Source of the DNA: Rickettsiales bacterium
GTDB taxonomy: Bacteria; Pseudomonadota; Alphaproteobacteria; Rickettsiales; UBA8987
NCBI GenBank assembly: GCA_020631295.1
Contig: JAHDHN010000002.1
Location: 12,851 to 42,530 of the forward strand
Direction of reading: 5' to 3'
Length of the DNA stretch: 29,680 nt
The notes under the pieces were generated by a model. That model saw only the letters and a list, made by a program, of their open reading frames with translations, was not told the DNA's origin and made no database searches. Below are positions 9,769 through 18,835 of the stretch, in pieces (within the stretch, counting starts at the first letter, position 1; the number at the start of each line of letters is the position of its first letter). The position numbers and the translations under genes are program-made.

Positions 9769-12700
9769 TTCACGCCCTCCTTCTTTCCAGAACGGACAAT
9801 GTCTGCTTCAAAACTTACCTCATATGTAATATTATTTGCTTCACGCATGTCTTCCAGCACTGCTTTAATGCCTTTCATCCGCTCACGCTGCGCATTTTCT
9901 TCTATTGCACTATTGCGATAGCTAATACGAATAATGGTCGGCTTTTTCTGCATATAAGGCAACAACTTCTCCAGCTGACTTGCTAAGGCATCCGGTACAT
10001 TATTATCATTTGCAGCAAACAAACCATCCTTCAACTCCACCCTTAATACTTGGCTTATATCCACCCCAAAATTGGCCTGTTTCATTTTACCTTGGGTGAG
10101 GCGGATGGTTCTGGGGTTTTCGCTGGTGATGCGGTAGCCTGTGGGCAGGCTGCGCGGGTCAAGCTTGAGGGTGAAGTTGCTGCCGCGTTGCTCATCTGGA
10201 ATGGCTGCACAAGGAATGTGATAACGGCCATATGCATCCGTTGTTACTTCCCACCCGTTAGGCGTCACCAACCGCACGGCAGGTACACCGCCTTCACCGT
10301 CATTAATATAACCATTTTGGTTATCATCCTTAAACACACGCCCAATCACTGTACTACAATCAAATATCGGCTCCGGAATAATCTCCAATGTCGCACGCGC
10401 CGTGTTGCTTATCTGCGCACCTCCAGCATCATACACCGCCGCAATATTGGTGATATCGCCAATCACCGCCGCACTATTTACCACCGTGATAAAGGTGATC
10501 ACCGCCTGCTCACCTGCTGCCAGTGACGGTATAGTCCATGCAAGCTGGCTGCCTCCTGTAACACTCGGCTCCAGCTCCACACCATCTAAGGCAGCACTGC
10601 TTGGCACATAGCTTAAACCCAGCGGTAAATTATCTTGCACAATAAGATCACTCGCATCACTATCACCCGTATTTAACACGCGCAGGGTGAAGCTTACAAA
10701 ATCACCCACCGCTGCTTGCTGTACATTCGCTTCTTTGGTGATCACAATCTCTGCTGTGTCACTGGTTTGGCGCAGCGGTATATGGTTATAAATCACATGT
10801 TGTGAGAAAGGGAAAATGGTGAACTGCGTGTAAAACTGGCTGGTTGGCACCGCTTGCGGCGTGCCGTCCGTATCCACAGAACAACCGCCATCCACCGCAA
10901 CACCTTGCAAGCAGGTTAACGCATTCAGCGGCGGCTGCCCAATAGATGGGTCATTAGAATCAATCACTGTTACGCCAGGCAAATACCCCACTGCGGTAGG
11001 GTCGTATTGAAGCACAAAGGTGCCACCACCCGAAATAGGCGCCGGACATGCCACATTGCCAAAATCAATATCAAACTGATATTGACCAACACTATTTGTT
11101 AATTGAGGGTTGGGCTGTCCAGGAAGCAAACAATCCTCCGGCACCAACACCAAGCTGCCACCAGTATCAAAATACAGCGATACAGGCACATTTTCCACAC
11201 CCTCATTGGTTGTTTCATCATACACAATACCACTCGGATCGACAGCAAGCGATACATCATCAGTAGCAGAAATAGCAATAGCATCTACATTTATTGGGTC
11301 TGCCAAATCATCACTGAAGCTTGCATCAAAGGTAAAGCTCGCCTCATTCGTCACCCCTTCATATACCGCCGGCAATAAAGGCTGGTCTACCTCTATGGTA
11401 AACCCAATAGTAGCACTCTCACCAAAATCAAGTGCCGTGCCAGGCGCCAGAAGATTCACATCACCGCCCGCAATACCATTATAACCCGCATTAAGCACAA
11501 TGGTTGGCGAACCGGCCGAACTCAACACCGTTGGCGCGCCCGCTATGCGCCAATCAGCGCTATTGCCATCAAACATATCTGACACCACATCCACCAGCTG
11601 AAAATTATCCAACGTATAAATACCCACATTATTGCCCGGTACATTTATATCCAACTCCACATGAATGAGCATCCCAACATCGGTACCGTCACTCACAAAC
11701 TCTGCAGACATGTGTTTTGCTACGCCAGAGAAAAGTGAGGGCGTTATATTCTGAGTACCAAATGCCGTTTTATTATCCAGGAAAAAGCAATCTGATTGGC
11801 TGGTAAATGGCATTTCGCACACATCTTCTACAACCACCTGATTGCTTACATTACTACCCAATAGCGTGTCTGCAAATACAGTAAACTCATAGACATCACC
11901 TAATGCATTACTGGGCACAGAAATATCGTTCACCACAATATCAGTTTGGCCATCATAATTTGGATTCATATTAGAAGACAATGATACCATTGAAATATTT
12001 ACCAGCCCAAACTGCACCCCTAAAAAGGCATCCTCTAAATTATCTTCTACCACCAACGAAACTGGAAACGGTGAATCATGCGTGGTGGTAATTCTGAAAT
12101 CAACCTCAAAACCACCCGACTCCAACGCACGCAAATCAGATACCTCTTTTGTTACCTGATATTGAAATGCACGGTGACGCTGGCGAATAGTATCACTCAA
12201 TGTTGCATTAGCAGAACAGCTTGCGCCATCCCATACACAGCTTTCTGCGGTTAATGTATTATCCACACCATATCTAAATTGTGGCAATAATGCCCCCACA
12301 CGCTCTGCCGCAGCAAAATAATCGGTAACAGGAAAAGATACACGGTACGACATTTCGAATACATATATCTCGCCCACCGGAACCACCACTGGCGCAGCCA
12401 ATAAATTATTGTCTATAAGCGGATCAAATGAAGGATTAAGCAAACTTGTTGTTACATTCGTACAATTATCTTCATCAAACAGCACACAAAACTGCTCACG
12501 ACTTACCGTAATTTGATCCACAACTGGCGCAGAAATTCCTGCATTATTGGCTATATTCACCTCCACTAATGTATCCACAGCAGATACAAGTTGCGCAGCA
12601 GACACATCACTCGCTTTCATAGTAACAGACAGCCTATGCACCGCCTCAAAGGCCTGCGTTGCAGGGTTATAGTCAAACACCGCATTGTCGATGCTACCAC

Positions 12701-14249
12701 TAAACGAGCCCACACTTGGAATCGCATTTGTATCGAATGATTTAAGTGCCTCCAGCTCTATTGGCGTACTCCCTGCTGGCCCGGCACAAAACTCATAATA
12801 TTTTGTTTCACTGTAGCTGAAGTTAATCTCACTCCCTGCTGGCCCCACACAAGCCCCTAAATCCGTTTGCTGATCTGCACAGCCTTCATAAAAAATGGTA
12901 AAGTCCATCGGAAAGCATCCTGTTAGGCCTGCAGTATCCGCCGGGCTTGCAACGGCATAGCATGTACCCGTCACAGATTCAAACGCCTCAGGATACACAA
13001 CAGCTATATCCTCATCCTCATGCGCATAAAAAGTTGACCCAATCAACTCTTCTCTGACACCAATTATAGATGAAGGCTCAAACTCGGCAGTAAAATCACC
13101 AAGATAATTATATACACTAGAATTTCTCTGACACTCAATACGCACAAAGGGCGGCAATGTATTAAATGTTATACCTGCTGTTAAGTTTTCCACAGCGTCA
13201 GAACCATATGCTGGCGAAGAAAAATTATACATGTTATAGTTCTCGGTTAATGTAAATACACCCTCTTCACCTGGAGTAAACCCAATCGATGTTGGAGAAA
13301 CAGGCGAACCACCACCCTCTGGATTCAAGCGTATTGTGTGACTCAAACTTTCACCAACATCACATGCAGAAATATTTCCAATCCCAATATGATGGGGTAA
13401 AGATGAATTATTTGCATCATCAAATGTGAATGATATCTTTGCTTCATCATCACTTGCACTTACAGCAGGCGCAAGTGAATTAAAAAGAAGCGCAGACTCA
13501 TCATTGATATCACATCGCCCTGAAATATCATTATCTAAAAGTGGCCCAGGTGAGCTATCACCACGAATCTGTAACGTTGAACCGCCAATTATATTATCTA
13601 CCACATTGGCGCCGCACTCAATATTATACAACCCTGGAAACCCAAATGCCGGACCATCTACAAGCAATCTATCCCTATACCCACCATCTGTTGCATCAGC
13701 ATCATAAATATTGAAATCATAATAACTGATACGCAGTGGAAACCCACTATCTGTATAAAATGAAAAATTATGACGCGATTCAAGCGGCGGCGTTTGATTA
13801 GAAAATAGTATGTCAACAAAATGGTCAATGCGCAGCATGCCATCACCTACAATACCATATCCAGCACTATCTTCATATAAATTATAATTAGCAAAATCAG
13901 GTTCATAAAACCCAGAAAACCCTACATTATCTGTATCCGAATCATATAAAACAGTTACATTGGGAGATGCAGAAAACGTTTGTGCTCCAGTAAAATCAAA
14001 GCCGCCAGATCCATTTTCCACATAACTAGCTTCAGAAATGGAAGCAGAAAACCCAGCCGTTTCCCAATCTACAATCTCCCTCACAGCACAACTAGAAACC
14101 CTAACGGTACGACGGAAAGAAGAAAAAGCGCCAGCACCAGTTACTTGAGACTCTTCAATAAATGACTCTGTGGGGTAAGCAGCATAAGAAGCAGGTATGA
14201 ATGATAATAGCAGAGCAATAAACAGAGCGAAACAATAACGATATAACAT
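9765..14249 (-). CDS. Secreted DUF11 / SdrD-B-like repeat protein with OmpA-like tail
   Basis: A 1494-residue protein with a clear signal peptide (MLYRYCFALFIALLLSFIP, cut after SYA). The N-terminal 1000 residues are Cys-containing beta-rich repeats with anchors such as NYDGQTD and GYNGIAGGD. A carboxypeptidase-regulatory/SdrD-B-like module follows at about 1010-1162 (DPSGIVYDETTNEGVENVPV). A canonical DUF11 domain is at about 1163-1296 (VGDFVSFTLRVLNTGDSDAS). A second SdrD-B-like module at 1297-1396 carries a calcium-loop-like DDNQNGYINDGEGG and the block LPTGYRITSENPRTIRLTQG. The last 100 residues alternate strand and helix like a degenerate OmpA domain. The start has AAGAAGG six bases upstream. 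The stop overlaps the next gene (ATGA), so translation is probably coupled. Likely a large adhesin or surface-layer-like protein served by the barrel and OmpA proteins downstream. Confidence 0.9.
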   Translation of the reverse strand: MLYRYCFALFIALLLSFIPASYAAYPTESFIEESQVTGAGAFSSFRRTVRVSSCAVREIVDWETAGFSASISEASYVENGSGGFDFTGAQTFSASPNVTVLYDSDTDNVGFSGFYEPDFANYNLYEDSAGYGIVGDGMLRIDHFVDILFSNQTPPLESRHNFSFYTDSGFPLRISYYDFNIYDADATDGGYRDRLLVDGPAFGFPGLYNIECGANVVDNIIGGSTLQIRGDSSPGPLLDNDISGRCDINDESALLFNSLAPAVSASDDEAKISFTFDDANNSSLPHHIGIGNISACDVGESLSHTIRLNPEGGGSPVSPTSIGFTPGEEGVFTLTENYNMYNFSSPAYGSDAVENLTAGITFNTLPPFVRIECQRNSSVYNYLGDFTAEFEPSSIIGVREELIGSTFYAHEDEDIAVVYPEAFESVTGTCYAVASPADTAGLTGCFPMDFTIFYEGCADQQTDLGACVGPAGSEINFSYSETKYYEFCAGPAGSTPIELEALKSFDTNAIPSVGSFSGSIDNAVFDYNPATQAFEAVHRLSVTMKASDVSAAQLVSAVDTLVEVNIANNAGISAPVVDQITVSREQFCVLFDEDNCTNVTTSLLNPSFDPLIDNNLLAAPVVVPVGEIYVFEMSYRVSFPVTDYFAAAERVGALLPQFRYGVDNTLTAESCVWDGASCSANATLSDTIRQRHRAFQYQVTKEVSDLRALESGGFEVDFRITTTHDSPFPVSLVVEDNLEDAFLGVQFGLVNISMVSLSSNMNPNYDGQTDIVVNDISVPSNALGDVYEFTVFADTLLGSNVSNQVVVEDVCEMPFTSQSDCFFLDNKTAFGTQNITPSLFSGVAKHMSAEFVSDGTDVGMLIHVELDINVPGNNVGIYTLDNFQLVDVVSDMFDGNSADWRIAGAPTVLSSAGSPTIVLNAGYNGIAGGDVNLLAPGTALDFGESATIGFTIEVDQPLLPAVYEGVTNEASFTFDASFSDDLADPINVDAIAISATDDVSLAVDPSGIVYDETTNEGVENVPVSLYFDTGGSLVLVPEDCLLPGQPNPQLTNSVGQYQFDIDFGNVACPAPISGGGTFVLQYDPTAVGYLPGVTVIDSNDPSIGQPPLNALTCLQGVAVDGGCSVDTDGTPQAVPTSQFYTQFTIFPFSQHVIYNHIPLRQTSDTAEIVITKEANVQQAAVGDFVSFTLRVLNTGDSDASDLIVQDNLPLGLSYVPSSAALDGVELEPSVTGGSQLAWTIPSLAAGEQAVITFITVVNSAAVIGDITNIAAVYDAGGAQISNTARATLEIIPEPIFDCSTVIGRVFKDDNQNGYINDGEGGVPAVRLVTPNGWEVTTDAYGRYHIPCAAIPDEQRGSNFTLKLDPRSLPTGYRITSENPRTIRLTQGKMKQANFGVDISQVLRVELKDGLFAANDNNVPDALASQLEKLLPYMQKKPTIIRISYRNSAIEENAQRERMKGIKAVLEDMREANNITYEVSFEADIVRSGKKEGVK

Positions 14250-14321
14250 ACAGCACCTTCTTATGACTATGTTCTCATAAATAATATTTCATAGCTTTAT
14301 CCATATTGAAGAACAAGTCCT

Positions 14322-14327
14322 ATTATA
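14322..14327 (-). promoter_or_regulatory. Candidate -10 element for the envelope operon
   Basis: On the minus strand this reads TATAAT, about 72 bases before the ATG of the 1494-residue protein, giving a leader of roughly 65 bases. The -35 region is poor (ATTAAG at about 17 bases spacing), so this is a position-based candidate only. The 163-base spacer between the divergent genes holds nothing else I can name. Confidence 0.35.
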
Positions 14328-14412
14328 TAGACGAAAATAACCACTTAATGAGATAGCATAATGCACATGAATGAAGCATGGACTTTTTGTGCATCTAGCG
14401 TAGCATAGACAC

Positions 14413-15330
14413 ATGCTTACCACTCCACATTTTATTGCTATGCTTTTGCCGCTTTATGCGCTTATAGCGTTAGGGTTTATTGCCGGAAAAAAGCTGGAAA
14501 TTGACAGCGCGCCGCTGGGCCGGTTGCTGTTTTATATTCTGGTACCCATTGTGATTGGCTGGCGCGCCTCTTATGCCGATATGCGCCTTGAAATTTTGGC
14601 ATTACCGCTCTTTTACTGCACCTTATGCACCAGCATTACCTTGCTGGCATTTTATGTGGGAAAACGATGGCTGAAAGACAACCGCGCAAATATCTTGCCG
14701 CAAATGTCTGGCATGGGGAATTTAGGGTATTTTGGCCTGCCCGTGGCCATGATGTTGTTTGATAATGCCTATGTGGCAGCTTATACATTGTGCATCTTTG
14801 GAGCGGTCATCTGCCAAAACACCATTTCCTATTACCTTGCCTCACGCGCGCAAAGCAGTATCAAAGAAAGCCTGGTGCGCGTAGCGAAATTACCCACTTT
14901 ATATGCCGTTATTTTAGGCATCATCATCGGCGCTACTGGCACAGAATATCCTGCGCCGCTCACCACATTATTTACCTATATTCAGGGCTGCTATGTATGT
15001 ATTGGATTGATGATCATTGGCGTAGGGTTAAGCCAAACCAAGCGCTTTCGCATCGATATTCCTTTTGCGGCATTGGCACTTTCTGCACGCTTTATTCTGT
15101 GGCCATTGCTCACAACAGGCTTCATCGCGTTAGATCGCACTCTCTTTCACTGGTTTGAACCGGCATTGCATCAGGTGTTGATATTACTCTCCATCATGCC
15201 CATTGGTGCTGATTCTGTGGCCATGTCTGCCATTTTGAACTTGCCTGTAAACCGCGTGGCAACCATTGTGTTTGCATCAACCCTTATTGCGTTGTTCTAC
15301 ATCCCCATCATGAGCCAATGGCTACTCTGA
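14413..15330 (+). CDS. AEC-family (auxin efflux carrier type) permease
   Basis: A 305-residue, very hydrophobic inner-membrane protein with about ten transmembrane segments. These are in two halves split by a polar stretch near 140-155 (SRAQSSIKESLVRVAKLPTL). Features fitting the AEC/Mem_trans family are the opening PLYALIALGFIAGKK, the GNLGYFGLPVAMMLF segment with its conserved N, G and P, and the C-terminal MPIGADSVAMSAI followed by a final helix. Family members export small organic acids or amino-acid-related anions; the substrate here cannot be read. No Shine-Dalgarno precedes the ATG. A TAGCAT six bases upstream with TGGACT 16 bases further back could mark a leaderless transcript, weakly. 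It converges on the J-domain gene and overlaps it by nine bases. Confidence 0.88.
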   Translation: MLTTPHFIAMLLPLYALIALGFIAGKKLEIDSAPLGRLLFYILVPIVIGWRASYADMRLEILALPLFYCTLCTSITLLAFYVGKRWLKDNRANILPQMSGMGNLGYFGLPVAMMLFDNAYVAAYTLCIFGAVICQNTISYYLASRAQSSIKESLVRVAKLPTLYAVILGIIIGATGTEYPAPLTTLFTYIQGCYVCIGLMIIGVGLSQTKRFRIDIPFAALALSARFILWPLLTTGFIALDRTLFHWFEPALHQVLILLSIMPIGADSVAMSAILNLPVNRVATIVFASTLIALFYIPIMSQWLL

Positions 15331-15909
15331 TTCTAAAAAGGATTTCAGTGTAACATATGCCTCTTTAGCAGCATGGAAGAGCTGCTCATCACCCGTGGCA
15401 GCATCTGGGTGATGCTGCTTTGCAAGCCGGCGCCACTGCGCCTTTAACGTTGCCGCATCTGGCATAGTGCTAAAATGCAATTGCTGCAATGCATGGCGAA
15501 TATCCGGCGGAAGCGATGGGTTTCTTTCCACAGCATCCACAGCACTATCTGCGCCGTAAAGCTGCATTGCTTTTTGCAGCAGCAACTCCTGCATATTGGC
15601 TGTGTGCAGATGCGTTTGCACTGGCTTTGTACGGCGATGCCCTGTTACCGCCTCCTTCATAAAATCCTCAATCTCTGCCTCACTCATTGCAGCAAAATAA
15701 TCCCATGCCTGATTAAACGCAGCAATATGCTGCGCACAGAAATATTGATATGTTGGCTTCTCTGCCTCAATTGCCGTTATATCACTATAGCGCAGCGATG
15801 GGTGCGGCGCTTTAAAATGCGCTGCGTTTGCACAGCCATCCCAAGCACAATGCGGCACCTCTTCAGATACATCGCGTGTGAATGGATATTTTTGATAATT
15901 GCTATACAT
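15322..15909 (-). CDS. J-domain (DnaJ-like) co-chaperone, alphaproteobacterial type
   Basis: A 195-residue protein with the J-domain at its C-terminus (about 135-195). The diagnostic HPD tripeptide is at 167-169 in RRLAKQHHPDA, and the HPD-following helix is truncated close to the protein end. The N-terminal half has C21, C26, C58 and H61 (CAWDGC and YFCAQH), an arrangement that could hold a metal ion, followed by NQAWDYFAAM. This two-part layout matches a small family I know from alphaproteobacteria, often encoded near cobS. It should stimulate the ATPase of DnaK; its client is unknown. It is the last gene of the run pirin-alaC-modA-like-J protein, starting 22 bases after the ModA-like stop, and its 3' end overlaps the convergent permease gene. 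Confidence 0.87.
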   Translation of the reverse strand: MYSNYQKYPFTRDVSEEVPHCAWDGCANAAHFKAPHPSLRYSDITAIEAEKPTYQYFCAQHIAAFNQAWDYFAAMSEAEIEDFMKEAVTGHRRTKPVQTHLHTANMQELLLQKAMQLYGADSAVDAVERNPSLPPDIRHALQQLHFSTMPDAATLKAQWRRLAKQHHPDAATGDEQLFHAAKEAYVTLKSFLESE

Positions 15910-15931
15910 GGCTAGATACTGTCGGCCTATT

Positions 15932-16693
15932 CTAGGGGATCATAAAGCCCATATCTTCAAGCAATGTGTGTGCATGCTCACTTTGCGCAAAAGCCAACCA
16001 GCGGCGTCCAAGATGCATATGCTCGCCTGCCACAATGGCTGCTTCAAATGCAACATTACTGCCCTCCAGCGCAAATAATGCACGCTGTACTGATGCGCCG
16101 AATAATGCATTGCTATAGACAAAACCCGGATTATTACCCTCCAGCACCAAAGTACGGCTGTGCTGCGCATGGCTGGATTTAATACTACGATTGGCCAGCA
16201 CAGACTCTGGTACATACACCTGCAAAGCACGCTCTATCACACTACCCTGATAGCTGTCATTCGGGTCCGCATATACAGGGAGGCTTAACTCAAACAAGGC
16301 AGCAATAGGCATTTCTTCTTGTGCCAGGCCTTGGCGAATATAGCTCTTTTCTGGTGCCGCCAGCACCACATGATCTTCTGCGATTACAGCACGGCTGGAG
16401 GCATCAATGATGCCCTGCAATTGCAATGCATCAAACACGGATGCATCTTCTACAATCAACACATCTGCTGCCGCACCAGCAAGCACCTGCTCTTTTAACT
16501 CAGAAGGTGTGCCAAAAATTACCGTAACAGGCATGCCTTCTGCGGCAGAAAATTCCCGTGCTAGCAGGCTAATGCTATTATCCATGCCATGGCTGGCCAA
16601 AATGGTGATGCCTTGCTTCTGCACATATTGCCCCGCATGCAGCGCAATATTGCCAAATAGCAGGAGAAAAGACAGGGTAAATGCACGCAGCAT
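15932..16693 (-). CDS. modA: ModA-like periplasmic molybdate/oxyanion-binding protein
   Basis: A 253-residue protein with a signal peptide (MLRAFTLSFLLLFGNIALHA). The mature part follows the type II periplasmic binding fold of ModA: an opening ITILASHGMDNSISLLAREF, then FGTPSELKEQVLAGAAADVLI (the family's GASSxLxxQIxxGAPADVF-like block), DHVVLAAP, and a closing WLAFAQSEHAHTLLEDMGF resembling the usual FLxFLxSPEAQxILxxYGF. The expected ligand is molybdate or tungstate, but the first binding-loop serine context (ASHGM instead of AASSL) is altered, so specificity is uncertain. The ATG directly follows the alaC stop codon, so the two are co-transcribed. No modB or modC is in the window. Confidence 0.8.
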   Translation of the reverse strand: MLRAFTLSFLLLFGNIALHAGQYVQKQGITILASHGMDNSISLLAREFSAAEGMPVTVIFGTPSELKEQVLAGAAADVLIVEDASVFDALQLQGIIDASSRAVIAEDHVVLAAPEKSYIRQGLAQEEMPIAALFELSLPVYADPNDSYQGSVIERALQVYVPESVLANRSIKSSHAQHSRTLVLEGNNPGFVYSNALFGASVQRALFALEGSNVAFEAAIVAGEHMHLGRRWLAFAQSEHAHTLLEDMGFMIP

Positions 16694-17911
16694 CTATATC
16701 GACTCACGCATGAATTTCTTGATATTACGCAAGGCTTGGCGTGTACGCTGCTTATTCTCAATCAAACCAATACGCACGAATCCATCACCATAGCTGCCAA
16801 ATCCAGCACCTGGGGCCACCGCCACCTCGGCCTTGTCCAACAATAATTTGGCAAACTCAACACTGCCTAATGACCGAAATTTTTCTGGAATGGGCGCCCA
16901 TAAAAACATGCTGGCATCCGGCGGTGTTACCGCCCACCCGGCCTCATTCAGCCCAGCGCATAACACATCACGACGGTCTTTATAAAGCTGACGAATTTCC
17001 TCCACACATTCTTGCGGGCCGTTTAATGCCGCTGTGGCCGCCACCTGAATTGGCGTAAATCCGCCATAGTCCAAGTAGGATTTAATGCGTTTTAGGGCTG
17101 CAATCAGCTGCGGATTGCCACAAGCAAACCCAATGCGCCACCCAGCCATAGAATAGGTTTTGCTCATGGTAGTAAATTCCACAGCAATCTCTTTGGCACG
17201 CTTCACCTGCAACACGGATGGAGGCGGTGTATCACCAAAATAAATCTCACAATAGGCCAAGTCCGAAATGAGGATGATATTATGGTGCAAACAAATATCC
17301 ACCAGCTCTTCATAAAACTCCAAACTCACAGTTTCTGTGGTAGGGTTACAGGGGTAATTCACCACCAGTGCAGCCGGCGTAGGCACAGTTTCGGCAATGG
17401 CCTTTTTTAACTGCTCTAAGAAATGCGTTTCATGGTCTTCCACCGTAAAATCTTTTGGTAGATATTTCACACTCGCCTCGGCAATAATAAAACCGTAAGG
17501 ATGAATAGGATAGCTCGGGTTTGGCACCATAATCACATCACCCGGCTTGGTAATGGCGGTGGATAAATTAGCCAACCCTTCCTTAGAACCCAGACTTACT
17601 ACCACTTCTGTATTGGGATCAACCGACACATTAAAACGGCGCTCATAATAACCGCTGATTGCCTTGCGCAAGCCAGGAATACCCTGCGACACAGAATAGC
17701 GATGCGTGCTTGGATCCAACGCTGTTTCACGCAATTTTTCTACAATATGCGGCGGCGTAGGTGAATCGGGATTACCCATACCAAAATCAATAATATCGCG
17801 CCCTTGCTTGCGGTATTCCGCTTTTACATTATTCACTTCCGCAAACACATAGGGCGGCAGCCGGCTAATGCGGTAAAATTCACGATTATCTAATGGTCCT
17901 TGTGGGTGCAT
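16694..17911 (-). CDS. alaC: Alanine transaminase AlaC-type (class I aminotransferase)
   Basis: A 405-residue PLP-dependent fold-type I aminotransferase, close to E. coli AlaC in length and motifs. It starts with YRISRLPPYVFAEVN, followed by IDFGMGNPDSPTPPHIVEKL and the PNPSYPIHPYG block. N189 lies in NYPCNPTT and D217 in SDLAY. The PLP Schiff-base lysine is K251 in MSKTYSMAGWRIGF, with R259 behind it. The C-terminal GAGFGSYGDGFVRIGLIEN contains the substrate-carboxylate arginine region. It should interconvert pyruvate and glutamate with alanine and 2-oxoglutarate in the cytoplasm. LL-diaminopimelate aminotransferases are relatives, but the N-terminus fits AlaC better. No Shine-Dalgarno is visible before the ATG, so the start is somewhat uncertain. 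It sits 43 bases after the pirin gene and abuts the ModA-like gene. Confidence 0.93.
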   Translation of the reverse strand: MHPQGPLDNREFYRISRLPPYVFAEVNNVKAEYRKQGRDIIDFGMGNPDSPTPPHIVEKLRETALDPSTHRYSVSQGIPGLRKAISGYYERRFNVSVDPNTEVVVSLGSKEGLANLSTAITKPGDVIMVPNPSYPIHPYGFIIAEASVKYLPKDFTVEDHETHFLEQLKKAIAETVPTPAALVVNYPCNPTTETVSLEFYEELVDICLHHNIILISDLAYCEIYFGDTPPPSVLQVKRAKEIAVEFTTMSKTYSMAGWRIGFACGNPQLIAALKRIKSYLDYGGFTPIQVAATAALNGPQECVEEIRQLYKDRRDVLCAGLNEAGWAVTPPDASMFLWAPIPEKFRSLGSVEFAKLLLDKAEVAVAPGAGFGSYGDGFVRIGLIENKQRTRQALRNIKKFMRESI

Positions 17912-17954
17912 ATGCTGCTAATGGCGCAATGTGCGGTAAAATACCAGTATTAAA

Positions 17955-18665
17955 TCATGCATCTTCTGCCATATCAAACAACAACAGCTCTGCATCTTCC
18001 GTGCACTGCACATGTAATGTGCCAGGTGAGGCAATGGCGGCGCCATCGCCCTTTTCTATTTCAGTACCATTGATTGTAATTACACCTCTTACCAGCTGTA
18101 TCCATATGATACGGCCAGGCTGCAACTCATATTCTAATGCCTGTCCAGCATTCAGGCAGCTCGCAACTATATCAACATCTTGCTGTATGGTAATAGAGCC
18201 CTCGCGCCCGTCTTTAGAGACAATCAAACACCAACGATGTTGCTTTTGTGCAGACTCAATATGCTGCTGTGCATAGGAAGGGGGGCTGTTTTGCACCTCA
18301 GGCACAAGCCAAATTTGCAGCAAATGTACGGGGCTGTCATCAGAAGGATTTTTTTCGCTATGTGTAACACCCGTGCCGGCACTCATGCGCTGCACATCAC
18401 CCGCCTGAATTACTGAACCATTACCCATAGAATCCTTATGCTCCAATGCACCGGACAGCACATAGGTCACAATTTCCATATTCTCATGAGGATGCGTGGC
18501 AAAACCGCCATTGGGCGCCACAATATCTTCGTTCAATACACAGAGCGGACCAAAGCCCATATACGCCGGGTCATGATATTTTGCAAAGGAGAAACTGTAA
18601 CGTGCCTGCAACCAACCAAAATCTGCTTGGCCACGATCTGCAGATTTTCGTATTACTATAGTCAT
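17955..18665 (-). CDS. Pirin-family bicupin (YhhW-like)
   Basis: A 236-residue protein matching the pirin/quercetin 2,3-dioxygenase (YhhW) family at normal length. The N-terminal cupin has the full metal-binding set: H58 and H60 in THPHENMEIVTYVLSG, and H102 and E104 in GTGVTHSEKN. FGPLCVLNEDIVAPNGGF precedes it as in the family. The C-terminal cupin is degenerate, as usual. E. coli YhhW oxidises quercetin in vitro; the physiological role in bacteria is generally unresolved. It is the first gene of a four-gene minus-strand run (pirin, alaC, ModA-like, J protein). Its upstream spacer is filled with palindromes rather than an obvious promoter, and its Shine-Dalgarno (AGGAA about 12 bases before the ATG) is distant. 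Confidence 0.92.
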   Translation of the reverse strand: MTIVIRKSADRGQADFGWLQARYSFSFAKYHDPAYMGFGPLCVLNEDIVAPNGGFATHPHENMEIVTYVLSGALEHKDSMGNGSVIQAGDVQRMSAGTGVTHSEKNPSDDSPVHLLQIWLVPEVQNSPPSYAQQHIESAQKQHRWCLIVSKDGREGSITIQQDVDIVASCLNAGQALEYELQPGRIIWIQLVRGVITINGTEIEKGDGAAIASPGTLHVQCTEDAELLLFDMAEDA

Positions 18666-18691
18666 TTCAGTTAAAAAATTCCTATTTTGTA

Positions 18692-18711
18692 GCCTTTGCG
18701 AAAGCGAGGGC
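18692..18711. repeat. Perfectly pairing 8-bp hairpin with GAAA loop
   Basis: The halves GCCTTTGC and GCGAGGGC flank a GAAA loop; on the plus strand all eight positions pair when G-U wobbles are counted. It lies in the leader of the pirin gene (minus strand), 27-46 bases before its ATG. The T-run on the minus strand is too far away for a classic terminator. Confidence 0.55.
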
Positions 18712-18743
18712 CTAGGGCGAAACGATAGAATGTGCTTGTTAAC

Positions 18744-18785
18744 CCTGGATCCCCGATCTGCGCTTCGCTTGTCAGGGATTGCAGG
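18744..18785. repeat. Imperfect palindromic element, likely dispersed repeat
   Basis: Nested inverted repeats: CCTG (18744-18747) with CAGG (18782-18785), ATCCC (18749-18753) with GGGAT (18775-18779), and an inner GCG-CTT-CGC (18760-18768). The layout (CCTGGATCCC arm, central GC-rich stem, GGGAT-CAGG arm) resembles the small intergenic palindromes scattered through many proteobacterial genomes. The window has no second full copy, so dispersal is not shown. Confidence 0.5.
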
Positions 18786-18835
18786 AAAAAGTTAAGTGGA
18801 ATTGCTATACCCACATATAACGCCAAGCCTATGTG

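Noticed and set aside
18666..18835. Intrinsic terminator at the end of the clpX-barrel transcript
   Set aside because: The hairpins here are not followed closely by a T-run on the minus strand, so they are listed as palindromic repeats instead.
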